Positions 35,096-44,279 of a stretch of DNA of 64,000 nucleotides are shown here, in pieces. The notes beneath the pieces were generated by a model that was not told the origin of the DNA, searched no databases, and saw only the letters and a list, made by a program, of their open reading frames with translations. How positions within the stretch are numbered: position 1 is the stretch's first letter; the number at the start of each line of letters is the position of its first letter. The DNA comes from Chloroflexota bacterium. GTDB lineage: Bacteria; Chloroflexota; Dehalococcoidia; Lucifugimonadales; Lucifugimonadaceae. The position numbers were made by a program, and so were the translations under genes. Where the stretch lies: assembly GCA_009838175.1 (NCBI GenBank), contig VXSB01000051.1, positions 1 to 64,000 on the forward strand. The letters are read 5' to 3'.

Positions 35096-36100
35096 ATGTC
35101 GGAATCTGCATCCGCATCGACGCAGGAGTTGGAGCGCGCGGCTCTGGATTCGCTGGCCGCGGCGGAGTCCGAATCCGAGCTTGAGGAGTGGCGAATCGAG
35201 TATCTCGGGCGCCGCGGTGTATTGTCTTCTCGCCTCAGATCTGTGGGGGCCCTGCCGGTCGAAGAGCGACGAGAAGCGGGAGCCAGCTTAAATCGGCTGA
35301 AAAATCGGTTGAGCAACGCGTTTGACGAAGCAGCGGAGCGCGCATCGGGATCTGCTGACCGGAGATCAACGGATGACGGGATCGATATCACGTTGCCGGG
35401 GCGTCGTCCTAACTTGGGTGGACTGCATCCGTCAGAGATGATGATGCGCGAGATCCTAGAGGTCTTCAACGACATGGGATTTCAGACCGTCGAAGGTCCG
35501 ATCGTTGAACTGGAGAAGTACAACTTCGATATGCTCAACGTGCCACCGGATCATCCGGCGCGCGACTTGCAGGACACCCTGTGGATCGATCGCGAATCGA
35601 AGGATCGCGTGTTGCTGCGGACGCAGACGTCGCCGATGCAGGTACGCACGATGGAGAAGCAGAGGCCGCCGGTTCGGATCGTATCGCCGGGGTTATGTTT
35701 TCGTCACGAGGCGACCGATGCCACGCATGAGTGGCAGTTCCACCAAATCGAAGGTCTTGCGGTTGACGAGGGTGTGACGATGTCCGATTTGAAGGGCACG
35801 CTCTACGAGTTCGCCCGCCGCATTTTTGGCACGCAACGGAAGATTCGTTTTCGCTGTGATTACTTCCCGTTTGTAGAGCCGGGTGTCGATGTTTCCGTGG
35901 ATTGGGATGGTCGATGGGTCGAGATCATGGGAGCGGGGATGGTGCATCCGAAGGTTTTGGAAGGTGTCGGGTACGACTCGTCGAAATATACGGGGTTCGC
36001 ATTCGGCATGGGGCCGGAACGGATCGCGATGTTGCGGTACAACATCGAAGACATCCGTCATTTCTTTTCAAACGATCTGCGCTTCCTCAGCCAGTTCTAA
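35096..36100 (+). CDS. pheS: Phenylalanine--tRNA ligase alpha subunit
   Basis: PheS forms the catalytic part of the alpha2beta2 phenylalanyl-tRNA synthetase. The 334-residue protein has an N-terminal coiled-coil tRNA-binding arm (residues ~5-85), motif 2 in SPGLCFRHEATDATHE, and motif 3 in GFAFGMGPERIAML. A ribosome-binding site GGAGG lies 7 bases ahead of the ATG; a TTG directly before it is less well placed. pheT follows 23 bp downstream. No T-box, attenuator or pheM-like leader is visible in the 139-bp upstream region. Confidence 0.96.
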   Translation: MSESASASTQELERAALDSLAAAESESELEEWRIEYLGRRGVLSSRLRSVGALPVEERREAGASLNRLKNRLSNAFDEAAERASGSADRRSTDDGIDITLPGRRPNLGGLHPSEMMMREILEVFNDMGFQTVEGPIVELEKYNFDMLNVPPDHPARDLQDTLWIDRESKDRVLLRTQTSPMQVRTMEKQRPPVRIVSPGLCFRHEATDATHEWQFHQIEGLAVDEGVTMSDLKGTLYEFARRIFGTQRKIRFRCDYFPFVEPGVDVSVDWDGRWVEIMGAGMVHPKVLEGVGYDSSKYTGFAFGMGPERIAMLRYNIEDIRHFFSNDLRFLSQF

Positions 36101-36123
36101 CGATTACTGATCGGAACCGCGCA

Positions 36124-38598
36124 ATGAAAGTCCCGCTCTCTTGGCTTCGCGAGTACGTCGACGTAAACATCGACGTTGATGAACTTGCACATCGTCTCAC
36201 CATGGCTGGCAATGAGGTCGATTCGATCGAGCGTTTCGGTCACATCGAGAACGTCGTTGTTGGCGAGGTGCTGCACGTTTCTCCGCATCCGAATGCTGAT
36301 CGGTTGCGCCTTGTTCAAGTGGATGACGGTGATGGCGTCCACGAAGTGGTTTGCGGTGCTCCGAACGTGACTGAGGGACAGAAGATCGCGTATGCGTCGA
36401 TCGGCGCGGAGCTTTTCGATGCGTATAGCGATGAACCCGGCAAGACGAGGAAGCTACGTCGGTCGAAGATACGTGGTGTCGAATCGTCTGGCATGGTCTG
36501 TTCTGAGAAGGAGCTAGGTATCGGTGATGACCACGATGGGATATTGGTGTTGCCGAAGAGCTCAGTTATCGGTACACCGATAGGTGATGTCCTCGGAGAC
36601 GCGGTTCTCGACATAGAGTTGACGCCCAATCGCCCGGACTGCCTTGGCGTGGTTGGAGTTGCGCGTGATGTAGCGGCGCTGACCGGCGAGAGTCTTCGGA
36701 TGCCGACTTTGGAATACGAAGCAGGTGGCCCTGAAGTCGAAACGCTGTCAAAAGTAACGGTCGTGGACGGCGATCTGTCCCCACGTTATTTGGGTGCAGT
36801 GATATCGGGCGTCAAAATTGGCCCGTCGCCTTCCTGGCTTCAGGAGCGACTGCTGGCCATCGGTGAGCGTCCGATCAACAACATCGTGGATGCTACGAAC
36901 TTCGTGATGTTCGAACTCGGGCAACCGCTCCACGCGTTCGATTACGACAAAGTGGCCGATCATCACGTCATCGTTCGCCGTGCCATGAAGGGCGAGCATC
37001 TGACTACGCTGGATGGCGTCGAACGGAAACTCGACGGCGATTCGTTGCTTATCTCTGATCCGAGCGGCGGTATCGGTCTCGCCGGGATCATGGGCGGCGA
37101 GAACACTGAGATCTCGGACACTACGGTCAACATATTTCTAGAGTCTGCGAATTTCAATCCGCAAAACAACCGTCGAACGGCGGGCATGTTGGGGATGCGC
37201 AGCGAAGCGACCTTGCGGTTCGAGAAGGGGTTGCGCGCCGGGTTGGCTGAAGTTGGGATTAAGCGATGCCTGCGGATCATTCAGCTAGTTGCTGGTGGAG
37301 AGATTGCGCCTGGGTTGATCGACGAGTGGCCAGGGAAGGGATCGGAGCAAGAACACGTCGATTTGACGCGGCGAGATATATCTCGCGTTATGGGGGTCGA
37401 TTATCCGAGTGAGTTGGTCGAAGCGACTCTTCGATCGTTGAGTTTCGAGATCGGGTCTCTGGATAGCGGTGATTCCGGCGACGACGGTTGGCGGGTGTCG
37501 ATACCGTATTGGCGTTCGGACATATCGATTCCGGAGGACTTGGTTGAGGAACTGGCGCGGATCATCGGATACGACGATCTGCCCGCAACGCCACTTTCGG
37601 GGAGTGTGCCGCGCTGGGAACCGGGTGCCAAACACGCGTTTCGCCAAAAGGTCATCGATGCTCTGACCGCATACGGTATGAAGCAGACGATCACCTACGT
37701 CGCCATATCGGACGAATTGGAGGAGAAAGCGCCACCTCCGGCACCTAAATCAAACGGGATCAGGACGGTGGACGGTATCAAATTGGACAACCCAGTTTCG
37801 GGTCAACGTGCGACGTTGCGCCGATCGTTACGCGCTCCGACGCTGGAATCGGCGGCCCGCAACACGCGCACATGGCGCGGGCCTGTGGCTCTGTTCGAAT
37901 CTGGAATTGTTTTTGGTTCGCAAGAACGCGATGATGACGATCCGTTGCCCTCGCAGATCGAGAGAGTCACTGGGGTCATGACGGGTCCCCGAAATCTTTC
38001 GATATGGGGAAGCAGTGAAGACGATTTCGACTTTTTCGACGCTAAAGGGGCAGTGGAGCATGTCTTGGAGACGCTCGGTCTAGAAGCGAAGTTCATTCCG
38101 CTTGAAGACTCGACGTATGCGCAGGGTGGGTCCGCGGAGGTGGTAACTAACGACAGGAAAGGGACGGTTCTCGGTTCGGTCGGTGTTGTTGACGACGCGA
38201 TATGGGAACGATTCGACGCGGAAAGTAGTGCTGCAGTGATGTTCGAACTCGACGTGGAGGCGCTGTACTCGTTGATTGGCGAAAAGACGCGCGCCGACAA
38301 CTACGCGCCGTATACGAGGTACCCGGATTCGCAACGCGATCTGGCTCTGGTGGCCGACAGCGAGATGCGTGTCGGAGACGCATTGCGGATATGCACGCAG
38401 AACCGCTTGGTCAAATCAGCATCCGTATTTGACGTCTACGAAGGTGGCGGTTTGGAAGAGGGCAAGAAATCGCTAGGTATCAGAGTCACATACCAATCAG
38501 ATGCGCGAACGCTGACCTCTGAACAGGTAACGCGCGCCGAAGATCAGATCGTGATGCGACTGGAGCGCGAACTAGGCGTAACTTTGCGCGGGCAATGA
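36124..38598 (+). CDS. pheT: Phenylalanine--tRNA ligase beta subunit
   Basis: From the ATG at MKVPLSWLREYVDV the protein has 824 residues, the usual PheT length. In order: an N-terminal segment, an EMAP-like tRNA-binding domain (about 40-150, with HPNADRLRL), the B3/B4 editing domain (DIELTPNRPDCLG onward), the B5 domain (~400-480), the catalytic-like core and a C-terminal ferredoxin-fold anticodon-binding domain (RYPDSQRDLAL). It pairs with PheS. The moeA start codon overlaps its stop, an operon link without an obvious functional reason. Confidence 0.96.
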   Translation: MKVPLSWLREYVDVNIDVDELAHRLTMAGNEVDSIERFGHIENVVVGEVLHVSPHPNADRLRLVQVDDGDGVHEVVCGAPNVTEGQKIAYASIGAELFDAYSDEPGKTRKLRRSKIRGVESSGMVCSEKELGIGDDHDGILVLPKSSVIGTPIGDVLGDAVLDIELTPNRPDCLGVVGVARDVAALTGESLRMPTLEYEAGGPEVETLSKVTVVDGDLSPRYLGAVISGVKIGPSPSWLQERLLAIGERPINNIVDATNFVMFELGQPLHAFDYDKVADHHVIVRRAMKGEHLTTLDGVERKLDGDSLLISDPSGGIGLAGIMGGENTEISDTTVNIFLESANFNPQNNRRTAGMLGMRSEATLRFEKGLRAGLAEVGIKRCLRIIQLVAGGEIAPGLIDEWPGKGSEQEHVDLTRRDISRVMGVDYPSELVEATLRSLSFEIGSLDSGDSGDDGWRVSIPYWRSDISIPEDLVEELARIIGYDDLPATPLSGSVPRWEPGAKHAFRQKVIDALTAYGMKQTITYVAISDELEEKAPPPAPKSNGIRTVDGIKLDNPVSGQRATLRRSLRAPTLESAARNTRTWRGPVALFESGIVFGSQERDDDDPLPSQIERVTGVMTGPRNLSIWGSSEDDFDFFDAKGAVEHVLETLGLEAKFIPLEDSTYAQGGSAEVVTNDRKGTVLGSVGVVDDAIWERFDAESSAAVMFELDVEALYSLIGEKTRADNYAPYTRYPDSQRDLALVADSEMRVGDALRICTQNRLVKSASVFDVYEGGGLEEGKKSLGIRVTYQSDARTLTSEQVTRAEDQIVMRLERELGVTLRGQ

Positions 38599-39947
38599 TG
38601 ACCACTCACGAACATCGTTCACATCAGCACGATCGACCGCATCGTCACCACTACGATGAGGAGATGCTGTCGGTTGAAGACGCGCGTGATCGTATTCTTT
38701 CGTATTTCCAATCGTTGGATTCTGTGGATGTGCCGTTGCTCGACGCGCTCGGGTTGACGCTCGCAGAGGATCTTATAGCGGAGTTCGACATACCACCAAT
38801 GGCCAACTCGGCAATGGATGGGTACGCCGTTAAGTCGGCGGACGTCGCGTCGGCTTCGAAATTCAACCCGGTGCTACTGCCGGTCGATGGTTATATAGCG
38901 GCGGGCGACGTTCCGGAAAAGCCGCTATCTAATGGTTCTGCGGTCAGAATCATGACTGGAGCACCGGTGCCGGAGGGCGCCGATGCGGTTGTCCCGTTTG
39001 AGGACACGGATGAGGAAGAGCGACGCGGTGATGGTGGCCAGATAACCGAGATTGGTGTCAATCTGAATGCCGAGGATGGCGACAACATCCGACCCGCTGG
39101 TGAGGATATTCGTGCTGGCGAGACGGTAGTCAAACGTGGAGTCGATATTACGGCGGGTGTGATTGGGGTGGCAGCGTCTTTGGGGAAGACATCGATTGAG
39201 GCGATTCGCCGTCCAGTAATAGCGATCGTCTCGACGGGCGATGAATTGTTGGAGCCCGGGGATGAACGGCAGCCGGGCAAAATCTACAACTCCAACGCCT
39301 ATAGCATCGCTGCCTTGGTGGAGAAGTATGGCGGCATCTCTCGTGTCATGGGTATCGCCCGCGACAGCATCGAATCGTTGGAATCGTTGCTAGAAGAGGC
39401 GGTTGAGTACGACATGGTTGTGACATCTGCGGGGGTGTCGAAAGGTGACTACGACGTTGTGAAGGACGTTTTGTCGAAGAATGGAGAGATCGCACTGTGG
39501 TCGGTGCGGATGCGGCCGGCGAAGCCTTTGGCATTCGGCGCGTTGAACGCTCCTGATGGTCGCAAGGTCCCTCATCTCGGTTTGCCCGGCAATCCAGTCA
39601 GCGCGATGGTGGCGTTCGAGCAGTTTGGCCGACCAGCGATCCGCGTCATGCTTGGCAAAGCTCCGCTTCAAAAACCGACGATCAGGGCAACGCTCGACGA
39701 TGCGGTTTATAACCACGACGGGCGCCGCGTCTATGCTCGCGTCGATGTTTACAAAGACGATGTCGGAAACTACCGGGCGCGTTCCACCGGAAATCAGAGC
39801 TCGGGCGCGCTGCACTCCATGGCGTTGGCTCGAGGTTTCGCGATCTGCCCGGACGATGTCTCAAGCGTTCCGGCCGGAAGTGACATTGATGTCGAGATCT
39901 TGGAATGGCCAGATGATGATTTGCTCAGTGACGATGCCCACCATTGA
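38595..39947 (+). CDS. moeA: Molybdopterin molybdenumtransferase
   Basis: MoeA inserts molybdate into adenylylated molybdopterin to form Mo cofactor. The 450-residue protein has AMDGYAVKSADV near residue 75, MTGAPVPEGADAVV, the MPT-binding STGDELLEPGD and SNAYSIAALV, and GLPGNPVSAMV. An unusual feature is a His-rich N-terminal tail of about 20 residues (HEHRSHQHDRPHRHH) that may bind metal. The ATG overlaps the pheT stop by 4 bp; another ATG follows at once. The MOSC protein at 2 kb is a possible Mo-linked companion. Confidence 0.93.
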   Translation: MMTTHEHRSHQHDRPHRHHYDEEMLSVEDARDRILSYFQSLDSVDVPLLDALGLTLAEDLIAEFDIPPMANSAMDGYAVKSADVASASKFNPVLLPVDGYIAAGDVPEKPLSNGSAVRIMTGAPVPEGADAVVPFEDTDEEERRGDGGQITEIGVNLNAEDGDNIRPAGEDIRAGETVVKRGVDITAGVIGVAASLGKTSIEAIRRPVIAIVSTGDELLEPGDERQPGKIYNSNAYSIAALVEKYGGISRVMGIARDSIESLESLLEEAVEYDMVVTSAGVSKGDYDVVKDVLSKNGEIALWSVRMRPAKPLAFGALNAPDGRKVPHLGLPGNPVSAMVAFEQFGRPAIRVMLGKAPLQKPTIRATLDDAVYNHDGRRVYARVDVYKDDVGNYRARSTGNQSSGALHSMALARGFAICPDDVSSVPAGSDIDVEILEWPDDDLLSDDAHH

Positions 39948-40045
39948 CGAGCAAACAATCTAGCTAATCACCGATAAGAGTGCTTAAATCCGATATAAAT
40001 GCCTTTACGACATTGGGCAGGCAAGTGTAAATCAGGACAGGACGA

Positions 40046-40507
40046 ATGACAACAGGCGCCGAAATTGCACAAGAGACTTCGGTCAGTGAAGCTGATGGCG
40101 ACACGTTGTACGCGATCAACGAACGCACGTACGAGGACGCAGGCGAATCGTATATGTTCAAGGTGTGGCAACGTCTCTGTTGGTCAGGAGAATGCAGGCT
40201 TTGCCGAAGACATCCGGAAGGCAAGCCAATAGTTCCTGGCAGGACTACGGAGCGGAGCATCTATAACGCAGCTAGGATCTGCGTGAACAAGATTCAGTTC
40301 ATCACTCCGGGAATGTCATTGTTGGAGGCGATTTTCCGCATCTTGATAATCAACGGCAATCAACCGATGAAATTCAGCGAAATCGTGGACAAGCTCAAGG
40401 AACACTGGGGCACAGAATTTCCGCAACGGGTCGAGTCAGTCGAATCGCTCCGTCGCATCATGGACGCGGGCAACGAGTATCACATCGGTCGCGCCGAAGT
40501 CGACTAG
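40046..40507 (+). CDS. Hypothetical protein with C-terminal HTH-like segment
   Basis: I do not recognise this 153-residue protein. Residues ~40-60 hold three Cys in a short span (RLCWSGECRLCRR), which could bind a metal. Residues ~88-145 (SLLEAIFRILIINGNQPM onward) resemble a HARE/winged-helix HTH, which suggests DNA binding or a protein-interaction role. A TATAAA-like -10 element lies about 50 bp upstream, and AGGA precedes the ATG. It sits between moeA and the EtfD-like gene with gaps of about 98 and 58 bp. Confidence 0.55.
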   Translation: MTTGAEIAQETSVSEADGDTLYAINERTYEDAGESYMFKVWQRLCWSGECRLCRRHPEGKPIVPGRTTERSIYNAARICVNKIQFITPGMSLLEAIFRILIINGNQPMKFSEIVDKLKEHWGTEFPQRVESVESLRRIMDAGNEYHIGRAEVD

Positions 40508-40565
40508 CCAACGTTACGTAGCTTCGATGTGGAGCCCGTACGGGCAGTTCACATAACATACGAGG

Positions 40566-42686
40566 ATGCTTGAGCTAGCGGGACGGACCGATTTTTGGAA
40601 TATCGGCTACCCGTTGCTTGGTGCGATCGTATATCTGATTGCACCGATTTCCCTCGCGTTTATCGCCTATGCGCTCTACAGGCGTGTGCAATTTTGGAGG
40701 GTGGGATCTGAATACGATGAACTAGGCTCCCACGCGACGCGTATTCGCGAGTTTCTGCGATCAGGCGCGTTCGGGTTCGGTGGACATGGGAAGTTCCATC
40801 CGCGCCGCGAGCGATACGCCACAGTGATGCATTTCGCGATCTTTTGGGGATTCGCTGTTTTATTTGTGGCGACTACATTTGCCGCGATCGAATTCAATTT
40901 TGAGGAGTATCTCGGGGTTCCGTTCCCGACGGCGTATTTCAGATTGCAGACCAGCTTTATATGGGATGTGTTCGGAGGTGTTCTCGCGGCGATTGGTATC
41001 GGTATGGCGTATTGGCGTCGATACGTCATTAAGCCGGAACGGTTGAACTCGTTCGCCGACGATTCGTTGATCCTCGGCTACTTGGTTTTGTTGCTTGTTA
41101 CAGGTTTTGCACTGGAAGGACTTCGCATCGGGGCGACCGAACTGAATCCGAATTCTGATCTCTACGCGCCGTCCGATGCTCTATGGTCGCCCGTAGGTTG
41201 GTTGGTCGGCAAGTTGCTCATCGTTGCAGGCATCTCGACCGAGGCCATGCTCGCGCTGCACAAGGCGTTATGGTGGATCCACGCTGCGATCTTTGCAGTC
41301 GGTTTGGCGTATGCCGCAATCAGCTTCAGCAAGTTGTCACACATCATTGTCTCGTCGCTCAATATTTACTTACGTCCAATGCGGCCACGCGGCGCACTGA
41401 AACCGATGGGCGACTTCGAAACATTGGAGTCGTTTGGTGCGACCGACATCAAAGACCTGACGTGGCAGCAGCTGTTGAGCTACGACGCCTGCACGAACTG
41501 TGGGAGGTGTCAAGACAACTGCCCGGCATGGGCGTCTGGCAAGCCGTTGTCGCCGCGTAAGGTGATTCAAGATATGCGCGGGTATATGGAGCAACGCGCT
41601 CCGGAGCTGATCGGCGCGGCGGTTGCGGGGGAAACGGCTCCTGCACCTTCTACGTCAATGGTCAACGACGCAGTCGGTGAGGAGGTTCTATGGTCATGTA
41701 CAACTTGCGCGGCGTGTGTCGAAGCATGTCCAGTTGGTATCTCTCACATCGATTCGATAGTCGACATGCGCCGTTACTTGATGCTCGAGCAAGCTTCAGC
41801 GCCCGACACTGCTTTGACCGCTTTGCAATCCATGGAGCAACGTGGTCATCCGTGGAGCGGAACAACGCTGACGAGGGAATCATGGCTCGAGGGCATGGAA
41901 AGTGTCCCGACTATTGACGAAAATCCGAACGCGGAGATCCTGTTCTGGGTCGGTTGCACAGGCGCGTTAGTTGAGCGAGGGGTAAGTGTGACTCAGGCGA
42001 TGGCTTCGGTGCTCAAGAAGGCTGACGTCAACTTTGCAGTGTTGGGCACACAGGAGACATGCACTGGTGACCCGGCGCGTCGCATGGGCAACGAATACCT
42101 TTTCCAGATTCTCGCGGGCCAGAACATCGAGACGATCAACGGTTACAGCATCAAGACGGTCCTGACCACCTGTCCGCATTGTTTCAATACGATGCGCAAC
42201 GAATACTCGCAGGTCGCTGAGGGTTTCGAAACGGATTGGGATGTTGAAGTGCTGCATTACACCGAGTACGTGGATCGGTTGATCTCCGAAGGGCGACTCT
42301 CGATGACGGAGATTGATACAGCGTCGCAAAACGGGGTTAATGAGATTACGTATCACGACTCTTGCTACCTAGGAAGGCACAACAACATTTACGAACAACC
42401 TCGAACGATAGCGAACGCTGTGCCGGGCGTCGAAGTGCGGGAGATGTCGCAGTGTCGTTCTCGTGGATTCTGCTGTGGAGCTGGTGGTGGAAGGATGTGG
42501 ATGGAGGAAGCTGGAGAGCGCGTAAACCATATTCGGACTGAACATTTCTTAGAGACCGATACCGACACTGTCGCGGTTTCTTGTCCCTTCTGTCTCCAGA
42601 TGTTCGAAGAGGGTATCTCTGCCAAGGGTCAACAGGACAGCAAACGCGCCCGAGATCTGATCGAGATTGTTGACGAGGCGACATAA
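40566..42686 (+). CDS. EtfD-like membrane Fe-S oxidoreductase (NarI + HdrD fusion)
   Basis: The 706-residue protein has an N-terminal domain of about six membrane segments (residues ~15-265) resembling the cytochrome b subunit NarI, then two 4Fe-4S motifs (CTNCGRCQDNCP and CTTCAACVEACP), and two CCG domains as in heterodisulfide reductase subunit D (CPHCFN and HDSCYLGR...CCGAGGG). This is the architecture of EtfD/EMO, which passes electrons from electron-transfer flavoprotein to menaquinone during fatty-acid or amino-acid oxidation. No etfAB genes are adjacent, so the donor is inferred, not shown. Confidence 0.88.
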   Translation: MLELAGRTDFWNIGYPLLGAIVYLIAPISLAFIAYALYRRVQFWRVGSEYDELGSHATRIREFLRSGAFGFGGHGKFHPRRERYATVMHFAIFWGFAVLFVATTFAAIEFNFEEYLGVPFPTAYFRLQTSFIWDVFGGVLAAIGIGMAYWRRYVIKPERLNSFADDSLILGYLVLLLVTGFALEGLRIGATELNPNSDLYAPSDALWSPVGWLVGKLLIVAGISTEAMLALHKALWWIHAAIFAVGLAYAAISFSKLSHIIVSSLNIYLRPMRPRGALKPMGDFETLESFGATDIKDLTWQQLLSYDACTNCGRCQDNCPAWASGKPLSPRKVIQDMRGYMEQRAPELIGAAVAGETAPAPSTSMVNDAVGEEVLWSCTTCAACVEACPVGISHIDSIVDMRRYLMLEQASAPDTALTALQSMEQRGHPWSGTTLTRESWLEGMESVPTIDENPNAEILFWVGCTGALVERGVSVTQAMASVLKKADVNFAVLGTQETCTGDPARRMGNEYLFQILAGQNIETINGYSIKTVLTTCPHCFNTMRNEYSQVAEGFETDWDVEVLHYTEYVDRLISEGRLSMTEIDTASQNGVNEITYHDSCYLGRHNNIYEQPRTIANAVPGVEVREMSQCRSRGFCCGAGGGRMWMEEAGERVNHIRTEHFLETDTDTVAVSCPFCLQMFEEGISAKGQQDSKRARDLIEIVDEAT

Positions 42687-42784
42687 AGTCGCAGATCGTC
42701 TACGAAGGGCTGACCAGGTAGGATGAAGTAAGAATTCGCTTACACTTGGTGTAGTTGAAACGAACATCGATGGAGAGACAGTCC

Positions 42785-43177
42785 ATGCCCTATCTGGTTA
42801 ACCACATCCACCTGAAGTCATCGGACCCCGAGAAGACCGCCAACTGGTTCGTTGAGGCCTTCAACGTTCAGATCATGTCAGACACGGTCCGGGACTTCGG
42901 TGATCGATTCATAATCACGCAGACCGAGGGTGGACTGGCGATCAACATCTCCAACGAGCGCACGGGTGAGAAGCTGGGCCCTGGCGATGCGAAACCGCAC
43001 TTCGGCTTAGAGCACTTCGGTTTCGACACTGACGACATGGATGCTGATTTGGCACGGCTAACCGCCATGGGCGCTGAGGTCCAGGAAGGGCCGATCGATC
43101 TTCCCGACGGCCGAAAAATCGGCTTCATTGCCGCACCTGGCGACATTCGGATCGAGTTGATTCAGCAGGTTAGTTGA
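42785..43177 (+). CDS. VOC/glyoxalase family protein
   Basis: From the ATG at MPYLVNHIHLKS the protein has 130 residues and two beta-alpha-beta-beta-beta modules typical of the vicinal oxygen chelate fold. The metal-binding His in HIHL and Glu in IRIELIQ occupy the usual positions, with a further His in FGLEHFGF. Members are glyoxalases, dioxygenases or resistance proteins; the substrate is unknown. Its upstream region has two short hyphenated dyads (GTAAG-N6-CTTAC and TACAC-TTG-GTGTA at 42728-42753). It is convergent with the OsmC-family gene. Confidence 0.85.
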   Translation: MPYLVNHIHLKSSDPEKTANWFVEAFNVQIMSDTVRDFGDRFIITQTEGGLAINISNERTGEKLGPGDAKPHFGLEHFGFDTDDMDADLARLTAMGAEVQEGPIDLPDGRKIGFIAAPGDIRIELIQQVS

Positions 43178-43215
43178 GTCGGTGAGCGATCCTGACGCGA
43201 TCGCTGAGGGTCTCG

Positions 43216-43698
43216 TTACACCAGATTCAACGTCGCCGAAACGTCGATACTGCCGGATATGCTCCGATAGACGGGGCATGAGTTGGGGTGGACACGCATC
43301 ACGCGGTCGATGGCGTCTCGCCTTTCTTCGAGAAGTTGGGGATCGACCCTAAGTTTGTAGGTGATGTTGATGCGCTTGATGACAAGGACGTTGCCCTCTT
43401 TCTCGATCTCGCCGATAGTGTCGGATTCGAGATAGCCTTCGCCTGCCGGTATACCGCGCGCCTCCAGGGCGCCGCCGAACGTGCCGGTCATTCAACCGCT
43501 GGTGGCGGCGACGATGTAATCCAAAGTCGTAGCGTGCGGTTCGGAGATGTCAGGGCTGACTCCGTAATGCTCCGCGACCTCTGAGTGAACGCCGAACTTG
43601 ACCTCGCCGTCGATCGGTAAGTGCGCGATCCGGAAGGGACCTTTAATCCTCTGCAATCGAATGTGAGAACGGTAAGCTACCGCATCGCCGTTTGACAT
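43216..43698 (-). CDS. OsmC family peroxidase, probable selenoprotein (in-frame UGA)
   Basis: The reading frame encodes an OsmC/Ohr-family protein of 160 residues if one in-frame TGA (43492-43494) is read through. The TGA falls at residue 69, in TSG-*-MTGTFGGALEARG, where the family has the peroxidatic Cys. The resolving Cys is kept at residue 141 in SCPVYRS. The sequence on both sides is normal for the family, which argues against decay. A 5-bp GC stem (43468-43472 with 43458-43462, loop CUGGA) starts about 20 nt after the UGA, within the range of bacterial SECIS elements. OsmC enzymes reduce organic hydroperoxides. Selenocysteine insertion is inferred; no sel genes are in the window. Confidence 0.78.
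43458..43494 (-). promoter_or_regulatory. UGA codon and candidate SECIS hairpin
   Basis: The UGA occupies 43492-43494. The downstream stem GCGCC/GGCGC with a 5-base CUGGA loop has its loop about 24 nt from the UGA, compatible with bacterial SECIS spacing. The loop carries G at its third and fourth positions, not in the first two as usual, so the match is imperfect. Confidence 0.5.
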
Positions 43699-43791
43699 GT
43701 CTGTTCTTTCCGAAATTTCGAGGTCCTAGTTTCGACTAGAATATCGCAATGAAGTGACACATGGCACGCGATCATTGTGTAACCCACCCAG

Positions 43792-44241
43792 ATGAATTTC
43801 TTTCGCATCCCGCCGGTACCGCCCGCGATTTTCACCGTCGTATCGGGGGTTGTTCATCAAGTCGTTTGGCCGTTTGAACCACTAAGCGAGCCTTGGAACT
43901 TGATTAGCGGCGGCATCATAATCGCGATTGCAGTCATCATGTTTGGCGCGGCCCTTGTAGCTTTCCGCCGCCACAACGAAAGCTTCGACATTCGCAAACC
44001 GACGCGTAATCTAATCACTGACGGCATCTATGCCTCGTCTCGTAATCCGGCCTATTTGGCGATGATCATAGCCATTTTCGGCATCGGGTGCGCCGCCAAT
44101 TCTCTCTTGATCATGTTGGCCACCATCCCTTCGTTTGCGGTCTTTAACTGGTACACCATCCCATGGGAAGAGGGGCGTCTGCGACGCTCACTCGGCGCCG
44201 AGTACAAGCGCTACACTGAACGGGTTCGTCGCTGGCTGTAG
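43792..44241 (+). CDS. Isoprenylcysteine carboxyl methyltransferase-family protein
   Basis: The 149-residue protein has three to four hydrophobic segments and the conserved C-terminal part of the ICMT/PEMT family: LITDGIYASSRNPAYLAMI and the EEGRLRRSLGAEYKRY ending. Members are membrane S-adenosylmethionine-dependent methyltransferases for lipids or prenyl-cysteine; in bacteria the substrate is usually unknown. It is divergent from the OsmC-family gene across 93 bp and convergent with pheA. Confidence 0.85.
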   Translation: MNFFRIPPVPPAIFTVVSGVVHQVVWPFEPLSEPWNLISGGIIIAIAVIMFGAALVAFRRHNESFDIRKPTRNLITDGIYASSRNPAYLAMIIAIFGIGCAANSLLIMLATIPSFAVFNWYTIPWEEGRLRRSLGAEYKRYTERVRRWL

Positions 44242-44279
44242 ATCGAAGTTCCGACTAAACGATCCCGCGTGAGGGTTCA

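Noticed and set aside
43216-43491. The OsmC C-terminal half as a separate gene starting at the ATG right after the TGA
   Set aside because: The half lacks the first part of the fold, has no own ribosome-binding site, and is in frame with the N-terminal half, so one gene with a read-through UGA is the better reading.
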